NCBI GenBank assembly: GCA_021199355.1
Contig: JAJQIF010000009.1
Coordinates: 549,792-613,791, forward strand
Source: Oscillospiraceae bacterium
Lineage (GTDB): Bacteria; Bacillota; Clostridia; Oscillospirales; Ruminococcaceae
Direction of reading: 5' to 3'
Length of the DNA stretch: 64,000 nucleotides
Below, in pieces: positions 50,487 through 58,179 of the stretch. Every line of letters starts with the position of its first letter. Within the stretch, counting starts at the first letter, position 1. Below the pieces are notes generated by a model that was not told where the DNA came from, searched no databases, and saw nothing but the letters and a program-made list of their open reading frames with translations. Both the position numbers and the translations under genes were made by a program.

Positions 50487-51613
50487 TACTTTCGATGGGC
50501 ACCGGTGGCGGTCACAACGCCGCGGCTCAGGCTGTCCAGGAAGAGCTTGAAAGGCGAGGACACACCGCCGTACTGATGAACCCATACAATCTCAAAAGCG
50601 GTAAAATGGCAAAGTTTGTTGACTCAGCTTATATCGCAACTGTCAGATATGTCCCGGGGTTATTCGGACTCGTTTATAAAATAGGCGGTGCGGTTTCAAA
50701 GCTTCCGGTTCGACGCTCCATCATATATATGATAAACCGCAAGCCGGCAAAGGCACTCGGAAAATATCTGAAAGAAAACCACTATGATGCCATCATCACA
50801 ACTCACCTGTTCTCGGGAGAAATGCTGACATACCTCAGGGACGAAAAATTCGACCTGCCGAAAACAATATTTATCGCCACGGACTATGCCTGCATTCCTT
50901 TTGAAGGTGAAGTCGAAACCGACGCCTGCATTGTGCCCTCAAACGACTATATAGAAGAGTTTGCCCGATGTGGAATTGCCTTGAGCAGATGCTATGGATA
51001 CGGAATTCCGACAAAGAGTGCATTCGGGACAAAAGCTTCAAAAGAGGACTTGAAGAAAGAGCTTGGACTCGACCCCGCCTGCAAGTATATTCTCATATGC
51101 GGCGGAAGCATGGGTGCGGGTAGCATTGTAAAGACAGTAAGACATGTTGTTGAGAGGACATCAAAGCTCGAGCGCACAAAGGTTATCGTCGTATGCGGAA
51201 GCAACAACAAGCTCTTTGAAAAGCTTTATGCCGAGCACGGCGACGAGGTTATCCTGTATCGCTTCACCGATAAGATGCCCGAGCTCTTCAAGCTTTGCGA
51301 AATGTGCTTCACAAAGCCGGGAGGACTGACCACAACGGAAGCCGCTGTGAGCGGCACGCCTCTCGTCCATATGCCCCCTATCCCCGGCTGTGAAACGAGA
51401 AACGTGAACTACTATGTATCAAATAAGATGAGCGTCAGAGTGAACACTTCAAAAAAGAGTATCAATCGTGCTATAGACTATCTTTCCGACAGGCAAAATT
51501 GCCTTGACATGATAAAGAAACAGCACGAATTAATAATTCCAAATGCAGCTTCCGACATATGCAATCTCGCCGAAAAGCTGATTGCAGAAGTAACTGCCGA
51601 AGTCGAAAATTAA
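50474..51613 (+). CDS. Glycolipid glycosyltransferase (MGDG synthase/UgtP family, GT28)
   Basis: 379 residues. N-terminal acceptor domain MEALILSMGTGGGHNAAAQAV, typical of diacylglycerol glucosyl/galactosyltransferases, and C-terminal donor domain with GGSMGAGSI near residue 208 and KPGGLTTTEA near 278, the UDP-sugar site. Predicted to build glycolipid (glucosyl- or galactosyl-diacylglycerol) for the membrane or lipoteichoic acid anchor. GTG start preceded by GAGGTGA; overlaps plsY by 13 bases, which links it to lipid synthesis. Confidence 0.88.
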   Translation: MEALILSMGTGGGHNAAAQAVQEELERRGHTAVLMNPYNLKSGKMAKFVDSAYIATVRYVPGLFGLVYKIGGAVSKLPVRRSIIYMINRKPAKALGKYLKENHYDAIITTHLFSGEMLTYLRDEKFDLPKTIFIATDYACIPFEGEVETDACIVPSNDYIEEFARCGIALSRCYGYGIPTKSAFGTKASKEDLKKELGLDPACKYILICGGSMGAGSIVKTVRHVVERTSKLERTKVIVVCGSNNKLFEKLYAEHGDEVILYRFTDKMPELFKLCEMCFTKPGGLTTTEAAVSGTPLVHMPPIPGCETRNVNYYVSNKMSVRVNTSKKSINRAIDYLSDRQNCLDMIKKQHELIIPNAASDICNLAEKLIAEVTAEVEN

Positions 51614-51629
51614 TAAGGAGATGTTTGAT

Positions 51630-52676
51630 ATGCCTGAGATGGACATAAAATACCGCGATTTTGCGAGAAAGAAGGCCTGTGAGCTTTTAGCTATAGACAG
51701 CCCATCGGGTTACACCGAAAGAGCCGCGGCTTGGGTGAAGGATGAATTTGAAGGCTTGGGCTTTAAGGCTACCATCACCGAAAAAGGCGGAGTTATCGTC
51801 GATTTGGGCGGAATTGCCAAGGATGATGCCCTGCTTCTTGAAGCTCACACTGATACTTTGGGCGGTATGGTCTGCGAAATTACCGGTTCAGGAAGGCTTA
51901 AAATCACTAATTTGGGTGGAATGGAAGCAAACAATGCCGAAGCAGAAAACGTGAGAATTTATACCCGTGAGCAATTTGTTTATGAAGGAACCCTACAGCT
52001 CTGCAACGCAAGCGTCCATGTCAACGGAGAATATCATTCCACAAAGAGAAGCTTTGACACAATGGAAGTCGTGATTGACGAGAATGTAAAGTCTGCCGAT
52101 GATGTCAGGAAGCTTGGAATTGCAGTCGGAGACATAGTCTGCTTCGAACCGAGGACCAGACTTACCCAGTCGGGATATATCAAATCGAGGTTCCTTGACG
52201 ACAAGCTTTCCGTCGGAATACTCTTAGGCTTTGCGAACTATATCGCCGACAACAACATCAAGCTCCCGAGAAAGACTTATGTACACGTTACGGTTTATGA
52301 GGAAGTCGGTCACGGTGGTTCCGGCTCTGTTCCCGAAGGCGTTACCGAAGCAATCAGCGTAGATATGGGATGCGTCGGGAACGGGCTTACCTGCAACGAA
52401 AGACAGGTTTCTATCTGCGCAAAGGACTCCGGCGGACCATATAACTATCAAGTGGTTTCAAAGCTCATTGCCGCCGCCAAAAAAGAAGGTGCGGACTATG
52501 CTGTTGATGTCTATCCGCACTACGGTTCCGATGTTGAGGCTACCTTGAGAGCGGGATATGACATCCGTCACGGGCTTATCGGAGCGGGTGTTTATGCAAG
52601 CCATGGCTATGAAAGAAGCCACGTTGACGGAATTATGAACACCCTGAAGGTATTGAAGGGCTATCTGAATGTCTGA
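51630..52676 (+). CDS. M42 family metallo-aminopeptidase
   Basis: About 348 residues, di-metal aminopeptidase/tetrahedral peptidase of the M42 family (also annotated FrvX/YsdC). Metal ligands: His in EAHTDTLGGMV near 65-71, Asp in RFLDDKLSVG near 190, Glu pair in VYEEVGHGGSG near 227, Asp in SVDMGCVG near 245, His in YASHGYERSH near 325. ATG at 51630 is chosen because AAGGAG is 10 bases upstream; the ATG at 51621 is only one base from that site. Third gene of the plsY operon. Confidence 0.92.
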   Translation: MPEMDIKYRDFARKKACELLAIDSPSGYTERAAAWVKDEFEGLGFKATITEKGGVIVDLGGIAKDDALLLEAHTDTLGGMVCEITGSGRLKITNLGGMEANNAEAENVRIYTREQFVYEGTLQLCNASVHVNGEYHSTKRSFDTMEVVIDENVKSADDVRKLGIAVGDIVCFEPRTRLTQSGYIKSRFLDDKLSVGILLGFANYIADNNIKLPRKTYVHVTVYEEVGHGGSGSVPEGVTEAISVDMGCVGNGLTCNERQVSICAKDSGGPYNYQVVSKLIAAAKKEGADYAVDVYPHYGSDVEATLRAGYDIRHGLIGAGVYASHGYERSHVDGIMNTLKVLKGYLNV

Positions 52677-52691
52677 AAACCGATAAACACG

Positions 52692-52723
52692 AAAAAAGCC
52701 GAAGGATTAAACCTTCGGCTTTT
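52692..52723. terminator. Terminator of the plsY-GT28-M42 operon
   Basis: Stem AAAAGCCGAAGG / CCTTCGGCTTTT with loop ATTAAA; also usable by rpsR reading leftwards. Confidence 0.9.
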
Positions 52724-52744
52724 GATATTACTTGAACTGTTCTA

Positions 52745-52990
52745 TCAGTCGGAAGAATAAGGCAGGAGTGCAACATATCTTGCTCTCTTGACAGCCTTGG
52801 TGAGTTCGCGCTGATGATATGCACAGGTTCCGGTTACACGTCTGGGCAATATCTTGGAACGCTCGGTAAGGCACTTGCGAAGCTTTGCAGTGTCTTTGTA
52901 ATCAATGGTCTCTGCTCTGTCAGCACAGAACATGCAAACCTTTTTTCTGGGTCTCTTTGTCGGTCTTGCACCGACAGTATTTCTTTCCAT
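52745..52990 (-). CDS. rpsR: 30S ribosomal protein S18
   Basis: 81 residues. [64 protein letters not shown] is standard S18, here the zinc-type version with C-x2-C (residues 19-22) and further Cys. Third gene of rpsF-ssb-rpsR. Confidence 0.98.
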   Translation of the reverse strand: MERNTVGARPTKRPRKKVCMFCADRAETIDYKDTAKLRKCLTERSKILPRRVTGTCAYHQRELTKAVKRARYVALLPYSSD

Positions 52991-53031
52991 GGTGAAATTC
53001 TCCTTTCAAAGATTATCGCGTTCTGACTGAA

Positions 53032-53511
53032 TCAGAACGGGACGCCGTCGTCGCTCAGAATCTCTTCGAAATCGTCCATATTTCCGATAGCGATAGGATT
53101 CGAAGACGGCTCATTATAAGCGGGTTGTTGCTGTGTAGGCTGGCGATAGTTGGACTTATACTGGGACTGACTTGATGAATCACGGTCAGATGCTCTTTCG
53201 CCGGTAAATGAGACGTTATCAATATTCACATCGAATGTTGTTCTCTTGTTACCGTTCTGATCCTGATACGAACCAGTACGAATAGATCCCTCAATAGCAA
53301 TCATACTGCCTTTTCTGAAGTATTTGCTGATAAATTCGGCACGCTGATTAAAAGCAACACAGTTGATAAAATCAGTTTGACGTTCTTCACCTTGCTTCGC
53401 ATAACTTCTGTCGACAGCCACTCCAAATCTCAAAACCGATGTACCGTTTTGAGACTGTCTGATTTCAAGGTCATTCGTTATTCTGCCCATCAATATTACT
53501 CTGTTAAGCAT
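53032..53511 (-). CDS. ssb: Single-stranded DNA-binding protein
   Basis: 159 residues: OB-fold 1-110 (LNRVILMGRITNDLEIRQSQNGTSVLRFGVAV), a Gln/Ser/Pro-rich linker with QPTQQQPAYNEP, and the acidic protein-interaction tip DDGVPF. In the conserved rpsF-ssb-rpsR operon. Confidence 0.97.
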   Translation of the reverse strand: MLNRVILMGRITNDLEIRQSQNGTSVLRFGVAVDRSYAKQGEERQTDFINCVAFNQRAEFISKYFRKGSMIAIEGSIRTGSYQDQNGNKRTTFDVNIDNVSFTGERASDRDSSSQSQYKSNYRQPTQQQPAYNEPSSNPIAIGNMDDFEEILSDDGVPF

Positions 53512-53525
53512 TACTATTCCTCCAA

Positions 53526-53822
53526 TCAGCTGTTCTTAGCAATGACTAAGGAACGAAGTACGCCGTCGGTAATGTTGAGGACACGGTCAAACTCAGCCGG
53601 GAAATCAGGCTTGGACTCGAAAGTGTAGACAACGTAGTAGCCCTCAGTCTCGTAGTTGATGGCATAGGCAAGCTTGCGCTTTCCCCATTCGTCAACTTCG
53701 GCAAGAGTTCCGTTTGCTTCAATCATGTCCTTGAATTTAGCGACAAGCTCAGCTACTGCCTCGTCGCCCGCTTTGGTTGAGAAAACCACCATAGCTTCGT
53801 AGTTCTCAGATAATTTTGCCAT
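53526..53822 (-). CDS. rpsF: 30S ribosomal protein S6
   Basis: 98 residues from the ATG at 53822 (AAGGAGG 8 bases upstream), MAKLSENYEAMVVFSTKAGDE...; an in-frame extension upstream has no support. Standard S6, which pairs with S18 on 16S rRNA. First gene of the operon; the leader may hold an S6:S18 feedback element. Confidence 0.97.
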   Translation of the reverse strand: MAKLSENYEAMVVFSTKAGDEAVAELVAKFKDMIEANGTLAEVDEWGKRKLAYAINYETEGYYVVYTFESKPDFPAEFDRVLNITDGVLRSLVIAKNS

Positions 53823-53844
53823 AATTGCACCTCCTTCTGGATTT

Positions 53845-53866
53845 CGCCCGCCACTCACGACGGACA
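53845..53866 (-). promoter_or_regulatory. Possible S6:S18-responsive leader stem of rpsF
   Basis: Minus-strand leader contains CCG...CGG in GTCCGTCGTGAGTGGCGGGC just upstream of the ribosome binding site, like the CCG-loop motif described for S6:S18 autoregulation. Pairing is imperfect; candidate only. Confidence 0.3.
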
Positions 53867-53880
53867 AGGATAACTAAGAT

Positions 53881-53909
53881 AGTATATCAAAATAAATCGG
53901 ATTTGTCAA
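53881..53909 (-). promoter_or_regulatory. Promoter of rpsF-ssb-rpsR
   Basis: Minus strand: -35 TTGACA (53909-53904), 17-nt spacer, -10 TATACT (53886-53881). Confidence 0.8.
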
Positions 53910-53945
53910 GCAAAACTTTGAGCAAATCCGAAGTATTTTTTCACG

Positions 53946-55001
53946 CTATGAAGATGTTCCTGTGCCCATTCCCATAACTATCATCATAACAGCCAAGAAT
54001 ATAACCGTAAGTGCAACTACCGAGCCTATCGCATAAGCCATAGAAGTTCCGCCTTTTGTCAGGAGAGCCTGACGCTGAGAGTTATACTCAACGATGTCAT
54101 TCTTGATTGTGTCAAGGTCGTTCTTTGCTTTTCTGTAGTAGATATAATTAGCGAAAAGTCCGACGCCGAGGCTCAAAACATAAGAAAGTATCGAACAAGC
54201 GTTATAAATCACTGCAAATGATGATGTGCTTACAATCTCTTCTCCGATAATTCCATAAGCATAAAGGTAGTAGATAAGAGTCGGGATTGAAAGCAAAGCT
54301 GTCAGAAGAAGGACAACTATTCCCTCGCGAATCATCTTACGATAGAACAGATAGATATGCGGGAAGAAGAACGCCGAGAAGTTGAATGACCACTTCCTGC
54401 CGCTTTCGAATCTTACAAACTTTGGAATGAAGTAAGGACTGTTGGAGCCGACATAGTCGGAATACTCAGCAACAGTGTGGTCTCCTATGAGATAATCAGC
54501 GCTGTATGCACCGTTTCCGAAGAATGAAAATCCCCTGCCCATGCCACCCATATATGGGTTTCCGTATGGACGACCGTAGCCGTTTTGGTTCTGGTTCTGA
54601 TTCTGATAGTTGCCGTTCTGATTTTGATTCTGATAATTTCCGTTCCGGTAGCCGCTGTTACCATACGGATTCTGATTGTATCCGGTATTAGTTCTCTGAT
54701 AGCCGCCCGAAGCCTTCTCCATGTTTACAGGAGAGCCGCAGTTACAGCAAAAAGCCGCATCCGGCGAGTTCTCGGCACCGCAGTTGGGGCAGATGAGCTT
54801 TTCGGGCTTCTTTTCTTCCTGCTTTATTGTCGGCTGCCAACTCTCACCTGTTTCGTGAAGCTTTTGGTTGGTGCACTTTCCTTCATTTATATAACAATCT
54901 CTATGATACGGAGAACCGCATTCCGGACATACGACGATATCGTCGGTTTTGGTTAATATCCTGCCGCATGACGAGCAGGGCTGACCTACATAAATTGGCA
55001 T
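53946..55001 (-). CDS. RING-finger/zinc-ribbon membrane protein with Asn/Gln/Tyr-rich linker
   Basis: 351 residues. Residues 1-45: prokaryotic RING-like finger with Cys/His pairs (CSSCG, CPECGSPYHRDC). 60-90: zinc ribbon CPNCG...CCNCG. 95-155: low-complexity NGNYQNQNQ repeats rich in Asn, Gln, Tyr and Gly. 170-351: DUF2628-like block with about four membrane segments. No signal peptide; the zinc part is cytosolic. ATG preceded by GAAAGGAGAG. Domain order is seen in a few Clostridia; role unknown (membrane-associated protein quality control or localisation are guesses). Confidence 0.8.
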   Translation of the reverse strand: MPIYVGQPCSSCGRILTKTDDIVVCPECGSPYHRDCYINEGKCTNQKLHETGESWQPTIKQEEKKPEKLICPNCGAENSPDAAFCCNCGSPVNMEKASGGYQRTNTGYNQNPYGNSGYRNGNYQNQNQNGNYQNQNQNQNGYGRPYGNPYMGGMGRGFSFFGNGAYSADYLIGDHTVAEYSDYVGSNSPYFIPKFVRFESGRKWSFNFSAFFFPHIYLFYRKMIREGIVVLLLTALLSIPTLIYYLYAYGIIGEEIVSTSSFAVIYNACSILSYVLSLGVGLFANYIYYRKAKNDLDTIKNDIVEYNSQRQALLTKGGTSMAYAIGSVVALTVIFLAVMMIVMGMGTGTSS

Positions 55002-55174
55002 TGGCTCTCTCCTTTCTACATTCGTACTAATTTAAGTATAACACGTTTTTTTGAGAATGCAAACGAATTGATAAACTTTCATTTCGATTTCACCGAATAT
55101 GCAAAATGAAACCGGCATTTGTGTTCAGGCTTTCATCAATTCCCGCTACTGTGAAAAATTTAGCGATTCCAAGG

Positions 55175-55203
55175 TTTACATGAAGGGCAAAATATGCTAT
55201 AAT
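55175..55203 (+). promoter_or_regulatory. Promoter of lepA
   Basis: -35 TTTACA (55175-55180), 17-nt spacer, TGC plus -10 TATAAT (55198-55203), extended -10. Confidence 0.75.
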
Positions 55204-55248
55204 AGATGTCTATGAATAATGATTACAGAAAGAAAGGTGTGGGCGGCA

Positions 55249-57063
55249 ATGGACAGCATTGAACAAGAAAACATAAGAAATTTTTGCATTATCGCACACA
55301 TAGACCACGGTAAGTCTACACTCGCCGACAGAATTCTTGAATTAACGGAAACTGTCGCATTAAGAGATATGTCAGACCAGCTTCTTGACAATATGGATAT
55401 AGAGCGCGAAAGAGGCATCACAATAAAAGCTCGGGCGGTCCGGCTGAACTATAAAGCTGACAACGGCAAGACTTATGTGTTCAATCTTATAGATACACCC
55501 GGTCACGTCGACTTTAACTATGAGGTTTCACGCTCGCTTGCGGCTTGCGAAGGCGCAATTCTCGTTGTTGACGCTTCTCAGGGAATTGAGGCGCAGACGC
55601 TTGCGAATACCTATCTGGCGCTTGAGCACGACCTCGAAATTCTGCCGGTCATAAACAAGATTGATCTGCCGAGTGCAAACCCCGAGGGAGCTATTGCTGA
55701 GATAGAAAACGTGATAGGGCTTCCCGCAGAGGATGCACCAAGGATTTCCGCAAAATTGGGCATCAATATCCGTGAGGTTCTCGAAAGAGCCATCACCGAC
55801 TTCCCTGCCCCTAAGGGCGACCCTGATGCCCCGCTTCAATGCCTTATATTCGATAGTTATTACGATTCATACAAAGGCGTTATTATTTATGTTCGCGTCA
55901 AAGAAGGCACAGTCAAGGTCGGCGACACAATCCGTCTGATGGCAACAGGTTCCGAATTCCAGACTGTTGAAATCGGATATATGGGTGCAACCGAGCTCAT
56001 TCCTTCCGGATGCCTCAAGGCCGGAGAAGTTGGCTATATTGCGGCATCTATAAAAAGCATCAGAGATACTAAGGTCGGCGATACTGTCACTAACGCCGCT
56101 GACCCTTGCGATAAACCTCTTCCGGGATATAGAAACGTTCAGTCGATGGTATTCTCCGGAATATATCCCGCAGACGGTTCAAAATACGGAGATCTGAGAG
56201 ACGCTCTTGAAAAGCTCCAGCTTAACGACGCTTCGCTCACGTTTGAGCCTGAAACTTCCGTAGCCTTGGGCTTCGGTTTCAGATGCGGCTTCCTGGGACT
56301 TCTTCACATGGACATAATTCAGGAGAGGCTTGAAAGAGAATATAATCTCGACCTCATCACAACCGCTCCGTCGGTTATTTATAGAGTCACCATGATGAAC
56401 GGTGAAGTCAGATATATTGCCAACCCTACAGACTATCCTGACCCGTCGCTAATCAAGCTTGCCGAGGAGCCGATTATCAGCGCTCATATATTCTCGCCGA
56501 GCGATTATGTAGGAAACATCATGGAGCTTTGTCAGGAGCGCAGGGGCACCTTCAAGGATATGAAGTATATCGACGACACAAGAGTCGATATTCACTATGT
56601 GTTGCCGCTGAACGAAGTAATATACGACTTCTTCGACACGCTTAAATCGAGAACCAGAGGCTATGCTTCTTATGACTATGAGCCGATTGGATATCAGGAG
56701 AGCAAGCTTGTTAAGCTCGATTTGCTTCTGAACGGCGACATTGTCGATGCTCTTTCGTTTATTGTCCATCAGGACAGAGCTTACCCGAGAGCAAGAAGAC
56801 TTTGCGAAAAGCTTCGGGACAACATCCCCCGCCAGCTCTTCGAGATTCCGATTCAGGCGGCTATCGGCGGAAAGATTATCGCCCGTGAAACCGTAAAGGC
56901 TTATCGCAAGGACGTTCTGGCGAAATGCTACGGTGGCGATATTACCCGTAAAAAGAAGCTCCTTGAAAAGCAGAAGGAAGGCAAGAAGCGGATGAGACAG
57001 GTTGGCTCCGTTGAAATTCCGCAGGAGGCGTTCATGAGTGTTCTTAAGCTTGACTCAGATTAA
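55249..57063 (+). CDS. lepA: Elongation factor 4 (LepA)
   Basis: Ribosome-associated translational GTPase that aids initiation/back-translocation under stress. 604 residues from the ATG at 55249 (AAAGGTG upstream), the canonical length; an in-frame extension is rejected. G1 AHIDHGKST near 18, G3 DTPGHVDF near 83, G4 NKID near 135; the LepA-specific C-terminal domain from about 490. Monocistronic. Confidence 0.97.
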   Translation: MDSIEQENIRNFCIIAHIDHGKSTLADRILELTETVALRDMSDQLLDNMDIERERGITIKARAVRLNYKADNGKTYVFNLIDTPGHVDFNYEVSRSLAACEGAILVVDASQGIEAQTLANTYLALEHDLEILPVINKIDLPSANPEGAIAEIENVIGLPAEDAPRISAKLGINIREVLERAITDFPAPKGDPDAPLQCLIFDSYYDSYKGVIIYVRVKEGTVKVGDTIRLMATGSEFQTVEIGYMGATELIPSGCLKAGEVGYIAASIKSIRDTKVGDTVTNAADPCDKPLPGYRNVQSMVFSGIYPADGSKYGDLRDALEKLQLNDASLTFEPETSVALGFGFRCGFLGLLHMDIIQERLEREYNLDLITTAPSVIYRVTMMNGEVRYIANPTDYPDPSLIKLAEEPIISAHIFSPSDYVGNIMELCQERRGTFKDMKYIDDTRVDIHYVLPLNEVIYDFFDTLKSRTRGYASYDYEPIGYQESKLVKLDLLLNGDIVDALSFIVHQDRAYPRARRLCEKLRDNIPRQLFEIPIQAAIGGKIIARETVKAYRKDVLAKCYGGDITRKKKLLEKQKEGKKRMRQVGSVEIPQEAFMSVLKLDSD

Positions 57064-57104
57064 TCCCCACAGATTACAATTCAAATACAAATATCACCGC
57101 AGAC

Positions 57105-57133
57105 TTGCTTTTTTGCACGCTGTCAGGTATAAT
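57105..57133 (+). promoter_or_regulatory. Promoter of the membrane protein gene
   Basis: -35 TTGCTT (57105-57110), 17-nt spacer, -10 TATAAT (57128-57133). Confidence 0.7.
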
Positions 57134-57164
57134 CTATTTAAGTTCTGAAAGGAGCGATGACAGC

Positions 57165-58025
57165 TTGGACAAACTCACCATCTCAAATAAATATGTTCGG
57201 TTCGGCATTTCCTGCTTTAACCTTCTGTATCTTTTTCTCATAAGTGTATTGGCAATGTGGACGTTTCTCTACACAATAGAGCTCAAAAACGAAACGTCGT
57301 TCTATATCGTCTATATAGCCTTGAACGTCATCTTCTTTATACTCATGATGATGACGAGAAATCAGTTCTTCACGAGGATTGTTTCCCTGCTACTGCTGAT
57401 TCCGGTCTTTGTATTGGTTCTGTTCAGCTCTGCGCCGGCACTGTTTATCCCACCGTTTGTTGTGGGAGTGCTGATGTTCTTCATCTGCGGTGCGGGAGAC
57501 ATGCCAAAAATCATCTGGGGCTCTTTCTATCTGATTCTGTTTATAGTCGGCATTATCGTATTCTATATCATCAGCACCTTGTTCGGCGGCTCCGCGGTTG
57601 AGACGATTCTCGACTCAAGCGTCACCGACACAGCCGTCACCGAAGAATACGACATGGACAAAATCGCCGAGCTCAACGCGAACAGCGTCTCCCCCGACGG
57701 CAAATACCGCTACTACATCATCGACGTTCAGGACAACGACCGAGGCAAAGTCATCATCGTCGTAGAGCCGAACGACATGGACATCAATTACCGCTTCTTC
57801 ACCCTCGTTGAGGAAGGCTATTCCATAAGAATTGCGAAATACTCCACCCGAGGCGTCACTCCCGATATCGAATGGGTCGTGAACGAAGACTATGACGAAT
57901 CCGGCGAAACGACAGCCGCTTCCTATAAGCTACGCTACCGATTCGGAGAAAACGCTGAATGGAAAACCTCGACCATCAACATCCCGACCAGTAAGAATTA
58001 TCTCACATTCCTGAATGTGGATTAA
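57165..58025 (+). CDS. Membrane protein of unknown function
   Basis: 286 residues from the TTG at 57165, chosen because AAAGGAG lies 10 bases upstream; no in-frame ATG fits. Residues 8-130 are four to five membrane helices; 140-286 is a polar domain with NGKYRYYIIDVQDNDRGKVIIVVEPNDMDINYRF, no motif recognised. A bias to CTC/ATC/TCC codons is visible in the tail. Not recognised. Terminator at 58039-58071. Confidence 0.7.
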   Translation: MDKLTISNKYVRFGISCFNLLYLFLISVLAMWTFLYTIELKNETSFYIVYIALNVIFFILMMMTRNQFFTRIVSLLLLIPVFVLVLFSSAPALFIPPFVVGVLMFFICGAGDMPKIIWGSFYLILFIVGIIVFYIISTLFGGSAVETILDSSVTDTAVTEEYDMDKIAELNANSVSPDGKYRYYIIDVQDNDRGKVIIVVEPNDMDINYRFFTLVEEGYSIRIAKYSTRGVTPDIEWVVNEDYDESGETTAASYKLRYRFGENAEWKTSTINIPTSKNYLTFLNVD

Positions 58026-58038
58026 AACAGATAAAGAT

Positions 58039-58071
58039 TCCCCGAGGCATAAAGCTTCGGAGAGATTTTTG
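58039..58071 (+). terminator. Terminator after the membrane protein
   Basis: CCGAGGC / GCTTCGG stem (one G:T pair) then AGAGATTTTTGT. Confidence 0.65.
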
Positions 58072-58075
58072 TCTA

Positions 58076-58142
58076 TTGACAGTAAAAAATTTCTCGATAT
58101 ATTAAAATAGTCCTTGCAATTACTTGCAAAATGTGGTATTAT
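58076..58142 (+). promoter_or_regulatory. Two tandem promoters of the permease gene
   Basis: P1: TTGACA (58076-58081), 16 nt, TATATT (58098-58103). P2: TTGCAA (58114-58119), 17 nt, TATTAT (58137-58142). Confidence 0.6.
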
Positions 58143-58179
58143 GATAATTGAAAAGAAAAATAACGGCGAGGTAAAAATT

